Assembly (NCBI GenBank): GCA_020831775.1
Contig: JAFIFZ010000028.1
Span: 1 to 64,000 of the forward strand
Direction of reading: 5' to 3'
Length of the DNA: 64,000 nucleotides
Source: Phycisphaerales bacterium
GTDB lineage: Bacteria; Planctomycetota; Phycisphaerae; Phycisphaerales; UBA1924
Of the stretch, positions 34,940 to 43,876 are shown piece after piece. Position numbers and translations under genes: made by a program. The number at the start of each line of letters is the position of its first letter. Position 1 is the stretch's first letter. The notes under the pieces were generated by a model, which saw only the letters and a program-made list of their open reading frames with translations, ran no database searches and was not told the origin of the DNA.

Positions 34940-35481
34940 ATCCGTCCTTGGTGGATGATCTGCTCGATCAGGCCGATCATCTGGCTTCGCTTGATCCCCG
35001 GAAGCCTAAGCAAATCAGCCTCCGGCGCGCCGTGTCGACCGCCTATTACGCCGTATTTCATCAAGTTGCTGACGACACTGTAGCGTGCGTACTCTCGGCC
35101 GCGGACGCACGATCCGAGATCGGGTCGCGGCTCCGCAGAACGATCCAGCACGGATCGGTCAAGATCGCATCGGAATGGTTTCTGCCCGTCAAGAACAAGC
35201 CGGGCACAACGCGATTACCCGAAGCGTTGTCCCCGCTGGTCTCCGGGCCGGTAGCTCCCCAGCTTGTCGCGGTCTGCAGACGGTTTGTCGAACTCCAAGT
35301 AGAACGCCATCACGCGGACTACAACCTGTATGCCCGGCCATATTCTCGCGCGGAGGCCAACCGTTTGGTCCGAGAGGCCCGCAGCACGGTGCAGACCCTG
35401 CGGACAATGCCGGACTCACCGGAGCGGACTGTCTTCCTGCTCGGCTGTCTTCTCGGCAAACAGCTTACCAAGAACCTTTAA
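34936..35481 (+). CDS. HEPN-like domain protein
   Basis: A 181-residue, mostly helical protein with LRRAVSTAYYAVFHQVAD and, later, VELQVERHHADYNLYARPYSRAEA. The pairing of an S-x-AYYAxFH helix with an RHxADY helix is a pattern seen in an uncharacterised HEPN-type family; HEPN proteins are often RNases in toxin-antitoxin or defence systems. The RHHADY block could supply the R/H pair of a nuclease site, but this is inference. The start is GTG at 34936, overlapping the stop of its partner by GTGA. Base composition is lower in GC than the chromosome around it. Confidence 0.65.
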   Translation: MNPSLVDDLLDQADHLASLDPRKPKQISLRRAVSTAYYAVFHQVADDTVACVLSAADARSEIGSRLRRTIQHGSVKIASEWFLPVKNKPGTTRLPEALSPLVSGPVAPQLVAVCRRFVELQVERHHADYNLYARPYSRAEANRLVREARSTVQTLRTMPDSPERTVFLLGCLLGKQLTKNL

Positions 35482-35518
35482 CCGCTCGGGGCTTGTGCGT
35501 CCCCGCCCCCAGCGCCGG

Positions 35519-35524
35519 TACCAT
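35519..35524 (+). promoter_or_regulatory. TANNNT element directly upstream of the Nudix gene
   Basis: TACCAT ends six bases before the ATG at 35531. No Shine-Dalgarno is present. Confidence 0.45.
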
Positions 35525-35530
35525 CCGCCG

Positions 35531-36109
35531 ATGACCGACTCCGCCAACGCCGACCGGGTGATCGACTCGAAGACCCTCGCCAGCGGCAGCCGCTTCCGGT
35601 TTGTCGAGGTGACGGTCCGTGATCCCGCCGGCAACGACTCATCCCGTCAGTTCGTCGAGCACCCCGGGGCGGTCGCGATCGTCCCGCTGCTCGTTGAAAC
35701 GGGCGAGCCCGACCGCGTGGTCCTGATCCGAAACGGGCGGGTGCCCGTCGGCGAGACGCTCTGGGAGGTCCCCGCGGGGGGGCTGGAGCCCGGCGAGCCC
35801 CCCGAGACCACCGCGTCTCGGGAATTGGTCGAGGAGACGGGCTACAGGGCCGATGTTCTGGAGCACATGGGACGCTTTTACACCAGCCCGGGCCTGACCG
35901 ACGAGCTCATGCATGTCTATTTCGCGACCGGGCTGGAGCTTGTCGGTCAGGAGCTCGAAGACTCCGAGCGAATCACGGTCCACCCCGTCGAGATCCCCGA
36001 GGCCATGGCGATGATCGAGCGGGGCGAGATCATCGACGCCAAGACGATGCTCGCCCTCTACATGGCGCGTGAGCAGGGACGCTTCGGCGGGGGGGCGGCA
36101 AGAGCATGA
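35531..36109 (+). CDS. Nudix hydrolase, ADP-ribose pyrophosphatase type
   Basis: A 192-residue enzyme. The Nudix box runs from GGLEPGEPPETTA to SRELVEETGY (about residues 85-107) and keeps the G-x5-E-x7-REUxEExGU pattern. The upstream strand HPGAVAIVPL and the downstream YTSPGLTDELMHVYFATGL match NudF/ADP-ribose pyrophosphatases that cut ADP-ribose and other nucleotide sugars. The last codons overlap the next gene by ATGA. It may form an operon with the two protease genes that follow. Confidence 0.9.
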   Translation: MTDSANADRVIDSKTLASGSRFRFVEVTVRDPAGNDSSRQFVEHPGAVAIVPLLVETGEPDRVVLIRNGRVPVGETLWEVPAGGLEPGEPPETTASRELVEETGYRADVLEHMGRFYTSPGLTDELMHVYFATGLELVGQELEDSERITVHPVEIPEAMAMIERGEIIDAKTMLALYMAREQGRFGGGAARA

Positions 36110-37170
36110 GCAGGTGGGGAGCGCCAGCGGACCCGGGAGGCGGCGGCTGGAAAGCCAGGCTCTCCCGCGCATTTGGGGGCGGGAGCAACCCGTTCACCTG
36201 GGCGCTGTTCCTGTATTCGGCGTGGGGGATCCGCGTCCGGTTGCACCTGTTCTTTCTGGTGTACATCGCGGCGCAGGTGCTGGTGAGTTTCGCGTCGCAG
36301 GAGGGGATGGGGCCGGGGTACATCCTGCTGGCGATGGGCGCGCTGTTCGGGCTGGTGCTGCTGCACGAGTACGGGCACTGTTTTACTTGCCGCGCGGTGC
36401 AGGGCGAGGCGGACGAGATCATCCTCTGGCCGCTCGGCGGTCTTGCGATGTGCCGTCCGCCGCACGACTGGCGGGCGCACCTGTGGACAACGCTGGGCGG
36501 CCCGGCGGTGAATGTCGCACTGCTGCCGGTCTTCGCGATCGCGCTGCTCATCGCGACGGGCGGCCAGTGGGGGGCGGTGGTCTTCAACCCGTTCGCGCCG
36601 GGCGTGACGGCCGCGACGCTGACGACGGCCGGGGGCGAGGCGGCCTTCTGGCTCAAAGGGCTGTGGTTTCTGCACTACATCAACTTCCTGCTGCTGGCGT
36701 TCAACATGCTGCTGCCGATGTACCCGATGGACGCGGGGCGGGTCGTGCAGACGCTGATCTGGCGGAGAGCCGGGTACGAGCGGTCGATGGAGATCTCGAC
36801 CACGCTGGGTCTGCTGGTCGCGGGTGTGCTGTTCGTTGTCGCGATGGTCGTCGGCGAGACGCTGCTGATGGCGATCGCGATCTTCTGCGGGTTCACCTGC
36901 TGGGCGGAGAAGCAGCGGCTGAAGTTCGAGGCGACGGCGGGGGGCGCACCCGGCGTCGATCTCTCTGCGGCCTACGACCGCTACGACCCCAAGGAGGCCG
37001 CTCGGGACGCGGAGAAGGCCCGCAAGGCCCGCGAGAAGGAGGAGGCCGAGTTCGCAGAGATCGACCGCATCCTCTCGAAGATCCGCGAGCACGGCATGGC
37101 GAGCCTCACGCGAAAAGAGAAGCGGCTGCTCTCCAAGGAAACCGAGCGGAAACGCAACAGCGGCGGCTGA
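36106..37170 (+). CDS. Site-2-protease-like M50 membrane peptidase with DUF6576-type tail
   Basis: A 354-residue intramembrane metalloprotease. HEYGH sits in a hydrophobic helix (LVLLHEYGHCFTCRAV, about residue 90), GGPAVNVAL follows, and the third zinc ligand is in YPMDAGRVVQTL. Six or so membrane helices end near residue 275. The cytoplasmic tail has a charged coiled-coil (EAARDAEKARKAREKEEAEF) followed by IDRILSKIREHGMASLT and KEKRLLSKETERKR. This last motif is the same type as in the rhomboid protein encoded next (DUF6576-like). It starts inside the Nudix stop (ATGA). Confidence 0.88.
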   Translation: MSRWGAPADPGGGGWKARLSRAFGGGSNPFTWALFLYSAWGIRVRLHLFFLVYIAAQVLVSFASQEGMGPGYILLAMGALFGLVLLHEYGHCFTCRAVQGEADEIILWPLGGLAMCRPPHDWRAHLWTTLGGPAVNVALLPVFAIALLIATGGQWGAVVFNPFAPGVTAATLTTAGGEAAFWLKGLWFLHYINFLLLAFNMLLPMYPMDAGRVVQTLIWRRAGYERSMEISTTLGLLVAGVLFVVAMVVGETLLMAIAIFCGFTCWAEKQRLKFEATAGGAPGVDLSAAYDRYDPKEAARDAEKARKAREKEEAEFAEIDRILSKIREHGMASLTRKEKRLLSKETERKRNSGG

Positions 37171-37314
37171 GCCGCGCCGCCCTGGGCGTCCGGTAGCCTC
37201 GGCGGACGGTTCACGCCCAGGGCCGGATCAGGCCGATGTTTGACCCTCCCGTCGCGGCACTCGCCGCAGGCCGCGGGCCGAACCGACCAACGACCCCTCA
37301 GCGACAGACAGACC

Positions 37315-38388
37315 ATGGGCATCAGCGACAGAGACTACATCCAGGACAAGGGCGGCTCGGCGAGGCTGGGTCCGATGGGCGGCCGGCGGGGGCTGAGCGT
37401 CAACCTCTGGCTGATCATCATCAATGTCGGTGTCTTCATCCTCTCGGGGGTGTGGAGCTCCCCGCCTCAGTTCGTCTTCGACCGTGCGGAAGTCGACTCC
37501 AACTATATCGATTCCGAAGACCTCGCTTTCCGGGATCCACGCCAGCACGCCAGACCGATCGCGCCGGGCGCGGCCCAGGCGCCGATCGTGCACCGTCCGT
37601 CGGGGCGCCAGGTCGGCGTCGCCTACTACCGCGTGATGGACCCGCTCCGGGCCTACGGCCATTTCTCGACCACCAAGGCCTTCCTTGAGATGCAGGTCTG
37701 GAGGCTCATCACCTTCCAGTTCCTCCACGACGGGACGGGCATCTGGCACATCCTCTTCAACATGATCGGCCTCGCGGTTTTCGGCGGGCTCGTCGAGCAG
37801 CAACTCGGGGGCAGACGCTACCTTGCCTTCTACCTCATGTGCGGGATCTGCGGCGGGCTTGCGTACCTCGCGCTGAACCTCGGCGGGTACATGTTCGGGG
37901 CCGTGCCGGGGCTGCTGCCCTACAACCCGTCGACGCCGCTGATCGGGGCCTCGGCGGGGGTGTTCGGGGTGATTCTGGCATGCGCGCGCCTGGCGCCGCA
38001 CGAACGGGTGCAATTGCTGTTCCCGCCGGTGTCGTTCAAGATCCGGACCTTTGCGTTCGTGTATGTGGGGATCGCGCTGCTGAACCTGTTCTTCGGTGGG
38101 CGGAACGCTGGGGGCGACGCGGCCCATCTCGGCGGGGCGCTCGCTGGCTGGTACTTCATCAAGCACAACCACCTGCTGCGTGACTTTTTCGATGTTTTCC
38201 AGGATTCCCGCAAGCCCGACCGGGGCCGATCCCGCGGCTCCAAGGGCAAGGCAAAGGGCCCCGCGCCCTCGGACCCGGGCGAGATCGACCGCATCCTCGA
38301 CAAGGTCCGCGACCAGGGGATCGACAGCCTGACCGATCGCGAGCGCAAGGCGCTGCAGTCGGAGACTTCCCGCAAGCGGGGGCGATAG
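37315..38388 (+). CDS. Rhomboid-family intramembrane serine protease with DUF6576-type tail
   Basis: A 357-residue protein. The catalytic Ser is in IGASAGVFGVIL and the catalytic His in GGDAAHLGGALAGWYF, with the rhomboid WRLITFQFLHDG and WHILFNMIGLAVFG helices upstream. A soluble insert of about 80 residues separates helix 1 from the core. The tail after residue 320 reads GEIDRILDKVRDQGIDSLT then RERKALQSETSRKR, aligning with the tail of the M50 peptidase just upstream. Rhomboids cut membrane proteins within the bilayer. It lies 144 bases after the M50 gene. Confidence 0.9.
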   Translation: MGISDRDYIQDKGGSARLGPMGGRRGLSVNLWLIIINVGVFILSGVWSSPPQFVFDRAEVDSNYIDSEDLAFRDPRQHARPIAPGAAQAPIVHRPSGRQVGVAYYRVMDPLRAYGHFSTTKAFLEMQVWRLITFQFLHDGTGIWHILFNMIGLAVFGGLVEQQLGGRRYLAFYLMCGICGGLAYLALNLGGYMFGAVPGLLPYNPSTPLIGASAGVFGVILACARLAPHERVQLLFPPVSFKIRTFAFVYVGIALLNLFFGGRNAGGDAAHLGGALAGWYFIKHNHLLRDFFDVFQDSRKPDRGRSRGSKGKAKGPAPSDPGEIDRILDKVRDQGIDSLTDRERKALQSETSRKRGR

Positions 38389-38391
38389 CGT
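38386..38391 (+). promoter_or_regulatory. TANNNT element directly upstream of tgt
   Basis: TAGCGT ends seven bases before the ATG at 38399. It overlaps the stop codon of the rhomboid gene. No Shine-Dalgarno is seen. Confidence 0.4.
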
Positions 38392-38398
38392 TCCCGTC

Positions 38399-39712
38399 AT
38401 GGCCCGGCCGCCCCAGGATCAATCGCTCAGGTTCACGATCTCGCACCGCTCGGCCTCGACGCGGGGGCGTGTGGGCGTGGTTGAGACGCCGCACGGCTCA
38501 TTCGACACGCCCGCGTTCATGCCCGTCGGCACTCGGGGGAGCGTCAAGGGGCTGCTGCCGGAGCTGGTCCGCGCGACGGGTGCGCAGATCATCCTCAACA
38601 ACACCTACCACCTGCTGCTGCGGCCGGGGCCGGATCTGGTCGCCCAGATGGGCGGGGCCCATCGCTTCATGAACTGGCCCGGGCCGATCCTGACCGACTC
38701 AGGGGGCTTTCAGGCGTTCTCGATGGCGGACATCAACGCGCTCGACGAGGACGGCGTCTCGTTCAAGAGCATCGTCGACGGTTCAAAGATTCGCATGACT
38801 CCCGAGTCGGCGATCGACGCGCAGAACAAGATCGGCGCCGACATCATCATGGCTTTCGACGACTGCCCCCCGGCCAAAGACCCGGGCCAGGCCCCGCCCA
38901 ACCTCGTCCGGCGGAAAGGGACCGCCGGCGTCGCGAAGCTCGACGAGGGCCTTTACGCCCGGCGCGTCCGCGAGGCCAACGAGCGGACCGTCCGCTGGCT
39001 GGAGCGCTGCATCGGCGCTCATGCCCGCCCCCAAGAGCAGGCCCTTTTCGGAATCGTGCAGGGCGGCACCGATCCGGACGAACGGGCCTGGTCGGCCGAG
39101 CGTATCTGCAATTACGACCTCCCCGGATTCGCCATCGGGGGCGTCGCGGTGGGGGAGAGCAGCGAGGAGATCGCCCGCGTGGTCGCCCACACCGCGCCTC
39201 TGATGCCTGAGGACAAGCCGAGATACCTCATGGGGGTCGGGTACGAGCGAGACATCGTTTCGGCGGTCCGCTCGGGGGTGGACATGTTCGATTGCGTGCT
39301 GCCCACCCGCAACGGGCGCAACGCCAACGCCTTCTCGCGGACCGGCCAGATCCGCCTCCGCAACGCCTCGCACAAGGCCAACGCCTCGCCCATCGAGCCG
39401 GGGTGCCCCTGCCCGGCGTGCGATCCGGCCTCGCACGGGTGGGAGACGCCGGACGGGGCCCCGTTCAGCCGCGCGTACATCCGACACCTGTTTGCCTGCG
39501 GGGAGATGCTGGGGCCGATCTTGGTGAGCTTGCACAACCTGCACCACTTCCAGCGCCTGATGGTGGACATCCGGCGGGCGCTCCGGGAAGATGACTGGCG
39601 CGGCTTTGCGCAACGGTGGCCCGTCGCCGCCCCGGGCCTTGCTCCGGGGACGGTGGACGCCTCCGAGGGGTCTCCCGCCGGACGGGGGCCTTCTGACGAC
39701 CTGAAAGGATGA
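38399..39712 (+). CDS. tgt: tRNA-guanine(34) transglycosylase
   Basis: A 437-residue enzyme that exchanges guanine-34 for preQ1 in queuosine tRNAs. The first active-site Asp is in LTDSGGFQAFS, FGIVQGG and IGGVAVGE follow, and DCVLPTRNGRNANAF carries the second Asp. Zinc ligands are GCPCPAC and the His in LHNLHHFQ. After FDDCPP there is an insert of about 25 residues (from AKDPGQAPPNLV) not found in the E. coli enzyme. The C-terminal 30 residues are Gly/Pro-rich. The gene order tgt-yajC-secD-secF is conserved in many bacteria. The stop overlaps yajC by ATGA. Confidence 0.96.
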   Translation: MARPPQDQSLRFTISHRSASTRGRVGVVETPHGSFDTPAFMPVGTRGSVKGLLPELVRATGAQIILNNTYHLLLRPGPDLVAQMGGAHRFMNWPGPILTDSGGFQAFSMADINALDEDGVSFKSIVDGSKIRMTPESAIDAQNKIGADIIMAFDDCPPAKDPGQAPPNLVRRKGTAGVAKLDEGLYARRVREANERTVRWLERCIGAHARPQEQALFGIVQGGTDPDERAWSAERICNYDLPGFAIGGVAVGESSEEIARVVAHTAPLMPEDKPRYLMGVGYERDIVSAVRSGVDMFDCVLPTRNGRNANAFSRTGQIRLRNASHKANASPIEPGCPCPACDPASHGWETPDGAPFSRAYIRHLFACGEMLGPILVSLHNLHHFQRLMVDIRRALREDDWRGFAQRWPVAAPGLAPGTVDASEGSPAGRGPSDDLKG

Positions 39713-40179
39713 CGATGTCCCTCCCGCTGTCACTCTCCGGCCTGCCCGCCCCGATCATCGCCCAGACGCGCCAGGCGACCGAACAGGGCGCGCCCGCCCA
39801 GCCCGGCGGCACCGTGCAGGACGGAACCGGAACACCGGGTCAGCCCCCACCGGGCGGGGCCATGGGGCCGGGGTTCTTCTGGATCCTGATCCTCATGGTG
39901 GTGTTCATGCTCTTGCTCACGACCATGTCCGGGCGCAAGCAGCGCAAGCGCCGGGCGGAGATGCTCGGCGGGCTGGGGCGAAACGACAAGGTGCAGATGA
40001 TCGGGGGCGAGATCGGCACCGTGGTCGAACTCAAGGACGACGAGGTCGTTCTCGAAACCGGATCGAGCAAAATCCGATACTCCCGCCAGGCGGTGCAGCA
40101 GGTGCTCCGCTCGGCGAGCGGGGGCGTCGGGCCGGCCCAGACCGCCGCCGAGCCGACGCTGACAGAGACACGCTCCTGA
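39709..40179 (+). CDS. yajC: Preprotein translocase subunit YajC
   Basis: A 156-residue protein with one transmembrane helix (FFWILILMVVFMLLLTTM, about residues 56-73) followed by the basic RKQRKRRAEML and the YajC core GLGRNDKVQMIGGEIGTVVEL. It is an accessory of the SecDF complex. The first 50 residues are Gln/Pro/Gly-rich and not found in E. coli YajC; they could be an additional lumenal segment. ATG at 39715 is an alternative start. Position between tgt and secDF confirms the call. Confidence 0.92.
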   Translation: MTMSLPLSLSGLPAPIIAQTRQATEQGAPAQPGGTVQDGTGTPGQPPPGGAMGPGFFWILILMVVFMLLLTTMSGRKQRKRRAEMLGGLGRNDKVQMIGGEIGTVVELKDDEVVLETGSSKIRYSRQAVQQVLRSASGGVGPAQTAAEPTLTETRS

Positions 40180-40282
40180 CGCGTCGTCAGGTGCCGATCG
40201 ACGACCTACCGTACAGGCCCGGCCCGTCCCTACGCCGGCCGAGTTTCCCAGTGCTCCACCCCGACCCCGGCGTCCGCTCCGA

Positions 40283-43200
40283 ATGAATGCACTGATTAAA
40301 AAAGCCCTGCTCGTCCTTCTTGTCCTCACGATCTGCGGGGTGAGCATCTTCCCGCCCGATCAGAGGATCCGCCTCGGCAAGGACCTCAGGGGCGGCGTGA
40401 CGCTGCTGTACGATGTCCAGCTCGAGCCGGGCGAGGACCCGGGCCAGATCATCCCGCGGATGATCGATGTGCTTCGCGAGCGCGTCGACCCCAACGGCCT
40501 CTTCGAGATCTCGATCGTCCGTCAGGGGCGCGACCGCCTCGAGATCACCATGCCCCTGCCCGGCGCCGAGGCCAGGCGCATGAGAGCGGCCTACGAGGAG
40601 GAGCTCGGGCGACTGGCCGAACGGTCGATCTCCGAAGCGCAGATCGATCAACTCGTCCGCATCGCCGAGCCGCAGGAGCGGTCCGCCCGTCTGGCCCGGC
40701 TCGCCCGGGACAACGCCGAGCTCCGCGCCCTGCTGACCGACCTCGTTGAGGCGTACGACAGCCAGAGCGCCTCGGCGGCCGAACTCGACGAGATGCGCCA
40801 GGACGGGCGGACAGGCGAGCCGGAGTACAACACGCTCAGGCGCCGGGTGATCGACGCCCGCGTCGCCTATCGCACCGCCCGCTCGGCCGTGCTCGACGCG
40901 GTTCCGACGCCCGGCGAAGTCGAAGAGGCGCTCAACCGCTCCGACCGCCCGCTCCGCCTGGAGGGGCGCGACCGGCGGACGACGGTCGAGCTCGCCAGCC
41001 CGCGGCAGCGAGCGATCGACAGGCTGAAGGAACGCTACCCCGACGCGGCCGAGCAGATCGAACGCGTCGTCGTCGCGTGGGACACCTACAACCAGAACCG
41101 CCAGGCGCTCGACGATCCGTCGGACCTGATCCGGCTGCTGCGGGCCTCGGGCGTGCTGACCTTCCGCATCACGGTCGATCCGACGAGCGAGGACATCTCC
41201 CAGCAGCTCATCAGCGACTTGCGCCAACGCCTGCAGGAGGAAGGGCCCCAGCGAGCCCGGACCAACGACATGCGTTGGTTCCGCATCAACCGCATCGAAG
41301 GCTGGCTGAGCACCATTGACGACTACGAGTTCCTCCAAGAAGACCCCGCCGGGCTCTTCGAGCGGCGCGGCTATGTCGTTGAGGAGTTCGACGGCGAGTA
41401 CTGGATGCTCGCCTGGGACCGCTCGGGGTACCGCCTGATCCCCGACGCCGACGAATCGGGCCGCTGGTCGGTCGCCGCGGCGTTCGCCACCACCGACCAG
41501 ATCGGCCGCCCCGCGATCGGCTTCCGGATGGACCCCGGCGGCGCCAGAGCGCTGGGCAACCTGACGGGCGCCAACACCGGCAGGCAGATGGCGATCCTGC
41601 TCGACGACGAGATCTACACCGCGCCGACGCTCCGCGCGAGGATCACGGTCAACGGCATCATCGAGGGCAGCTTCACGCGGTCGGACATCGACTATGTGGT
41701 CCGCGTGATGTCGGCCGGGTCGTTGCAGGCCCGCCTCTCCCCCAGCCCGATCAGCCAGATGACGGTGGGGCCCGAGCTCGGTCGCGACAACCTGATCGCC
41801 GGTCGGAACGCGGGCGTCATCGCGCTGATCGCCGTCGCAATCTTCATGGTGCTGTACTACCTCAAGGCCGGCCTTGTGGCGGTGATCGCGCTGACCTGCA
41901 ACGCGATCCTGATCCTGGGCGCTCTCTCGCTGAACAAGGCGGCCCTCACGCTGCCGGGCATCGCGGGCATCATCCTGACCTTCGGCATGGCGGTCGACGC
42001 CAATGTGATCATCTACGAACGCATCAGGGAGGAGCTGCGCGCCGGGCTTGACCTCAAGGCCGCGGTCCGCAGGGGCTACCAGAAAGCCCTGTCTGCGATC
42101 ATCGACGGCAATGTGACCAACCTGATCGTCTGCATCGTGCTCGTCTTGCCGGGCGTGGCGACGCAGGAGGTCAAGGGCTTTGCGATCACGCTCGGCATCG
42201 GCGTGGTCGCCACGATGTTCTCGGCGCTGGTCATCACCCGCCTGATCTTCCAGGTGCTCGTCGATCACATGGGGATGAAGACCCTCAAGATGGCCCCGAC
42301 CATCTTCCCGGTGATCGAGCGGACGCTCGAACCGAGCATCCCGTGGATGCGCCTCCGCTGGGTCTTCGCCGGCATCTCGGCGATTTTCGTCTCGCTCGGC
42401 ATCGCGATGATCGCGATCCAGGGCAGCGAGATGCTCGACACCGAGTTCGTCGGTGGCACGCAGGTCGAGCTGCGCTTCAAGGAATCGCCGGACAACGGCG
42501 AACGCATCCAGCTCGGCAGGCCCGAGTTCCAGGAGCGGATCAACGCGCTGATCGAACGCGTCCGAACCGACGGGGACCCGACCAACGAAGAGCTCGCGCG
42601 ACTCGAAACCGCCAACATCATCGCGCTGAATCCGGGGACGGACGACACGGGCAGGGTGATCGCGAGCCGATACCAGGTCAAGACCACGATCGAGAACGAG
42701 GTCCTGCTCGTCGAGGAGCTCACGCGGGCCTTCGAGGACCTGCTGGATGTCCAGCCGAGCATGACTTTCGCGGGCATCGAGGACCAGCGATTCAACATCC
42801 GCCCGATCACCTCGACCGACGATGTACTGCAGGAGTTCTCGCCCGACCGCGATGTGGCCGGCTACCCGGCGATCGAAGCGCCTGAGTTCCGCGGCGGCGT
42901 CGCGATCCTGCTGGAAAACATCACCCCGGCCCCGTCGCTGGAGAACCTCCGCACGGCGCTCGACCAGATCCGCCAGACCGACCCCGCTTTCCGCGACACG
43001 CTGATCCGCTCGCGGATGATCCATGTGCTGGAGGGGAGCGAGGACGCCGTCACGGCCGCGCTCATCATTGTGCGCGACCCGCGGATCGCCTACGGCGCCA
43101 ACCCGGGCGCGTGGCAGGCCGAGCTCGCCCAGACCGAGTGGGACCTGATCGTCACCGCCCTCGGGCGCCAGTCCACGCTGACGCAGGTCGAGAAGTTCTC

Positions 43201-43831
43201 CGCCAGCGTCGCGGAAACCTTCCGCAGCCGCGCCATCGCGGCGGTGCTGATCTCGTTCCTGCTGATCTCGATCTACATCTGGGTGCGGTTCGGCTCGGTT
43301 CGCTATTCGCTGGCGGCGCTGACCTGCCTGGTGCACGATGTGCTCATCATCATCGGAATGATCGCGGTCGCGGAGATCCTCTACGACAGCCCGGTCACGC
43401 AGGGCCTCGCGCAGAGCTTGGGGATCCAGCCCTTCAAGATCAACCTCAACCTCGTCGCGGCGCTGCTGACGATCATCGGCTACTCGCTGAACGACTCGAT
43501 CATCATCATGGACCGCATCCGCGAGAACCGCGGCAAGCTGCCCTACGCCAGCGAGAAGGTCGTCAACCTCTCGATCAACCAGACCATCAGCCGCACCGTC
43601 ATCACCTCGGGCACCACGCTGATGGCCGTGATGATCCTCTTCCTCTATGGCGGCGAGGGTGTCCGGGCGTTCAGCTACGCCCTGATGATCGGCGTCGTCT
43701 TCGGTACCTACTCGTCGATCGCCGTCGCTGGCCCGCTGGTCTGGTCGCGCAAGCTCGACCGCTCGCTGCAGCGTGAAACGGCGCTCGCGCCGGGCAGCCC
43801 TGCTTCGGCGCCCCATTCGCCGCAGGAGTAG
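40283..43831 (+). CDS. secDF: Fused protein-export subunit SecDF
   Basis: A 1182-residue fusion. The SecD half starts IKKALLVLLVLTICGVSIFPP, GKDLRGGVTLLYDV and has a long periplasmic P1 region with a large charged coiled-coil insert (about 95-275), then six helices including GMAVDANVIIYERIREE (near residue 570). The SecF half begins around residue 690 with LRWVFAGISAIFVSLG, GTQVELRF, and ends with SLNDSIIIMDRIRENRG (near 1070). SecDF uses proton or sodium flow to pull exported proteins from SecYEG. Fusion of the two is common in several phyla. The insert makes it much longer than the 750-850 residues typical of fused forms. Confidence 0.95.
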   Translation: MNALIKKALLVLLVLTICGVSIFPPDQRIRLGKDLRGGVTLLYDVQLEPGEDPGQIIPRMIDVLRERVDPNGLFEISIVRQGRDRLEITMPLPGAEARRMRAAYEEELGRLAERSISEAQIDQLVRIAEPQERSARLARLARDNAELRALLTDLVEAYDSQSASAAELDEMRQDGRTGEPEYNTLRRRVIDARVAYRTARSAVLDAVPTPGEVEEALNRSDRPLRLEGRDRRTTVELASPRQRAIDRLKERYPDAAEQIERVVVAWDTYNQNRQALDDPSDLIRLLRASGVLTFRITVDPTSEDISQQLISDLRQRLQEEGPQRARTNDMRWFRINRIEGWLSTIDDYEFLQEDPAGLFERRGYVVEEFDGEYWMLAWDRSGYRLIPDADESGRWSVAAAFATTDQIGRPAIGFRMDPGGARALGNLTGANTGRQMAILLDDEIYTAPTLRARITVNGIIEGSFTRSDIDYVVRVMSAGSLQARLSPSPISQMTVGPELGRDNLIAGRNAGVIALIAVAIFMVLYYLKAGLVAVIALTCNAILILGALSLNKAALTLPGIAGIILTFGMAVDANVIIYERIREELRAGLDLKAAVRRGYQKALSAIIDGNVTNLIVCIVLVLPGVATQEVKGFAITLGIGVVATMFSALVITRLIFQVLVDHMGMKTLKMAPTIFPVIERTLEPSIPWMRLRWVFAGISAIFVSLGIAMIAIQGSEMLDTEFVGGTQVELRFKESPDNGERIQLGRPEFQERINALIERVRTDGDPTNEELARLETANIIALNPGTDDTGRVIASRYQVKTTIENEVLLVEELTRAFEDLLDVQPSMTFAGIEDQRFNIRPITSTDDVLQEFSPDRDVAGYPAIEAPEFRGGVAILLENITPAPSLENLRTALDQIRQTDPAFRDTLIRSRMIHVLEGSEDAVTAALIIVRDPRIAYGANPGAWQAELAQTEWDLIVTALGRQSTLTQVEKFSASVAETFRSRAIAAVLISFLLISIYIWVRFGSVRYSLAALTCLVHDVLIIIGMIAVAEILYDSPVTQGLAQSLGIQPFKINLNLVAALLTIIGYSLNDSIIIMDRIRENRGKLPYASEKVVNLSINQTISRTVITSGTTLMAVMILFLYGGEGVRAFSYALMIGVVFGTYSSIAVAGPLVWSRKLDRSLQRETALAPGSPASAPHSPQE

Positions 43832-43876
43832 CCCGCCAGAGGTCCCCCGATGGGCCGCGAAGGAAGGGCGTGAGCG

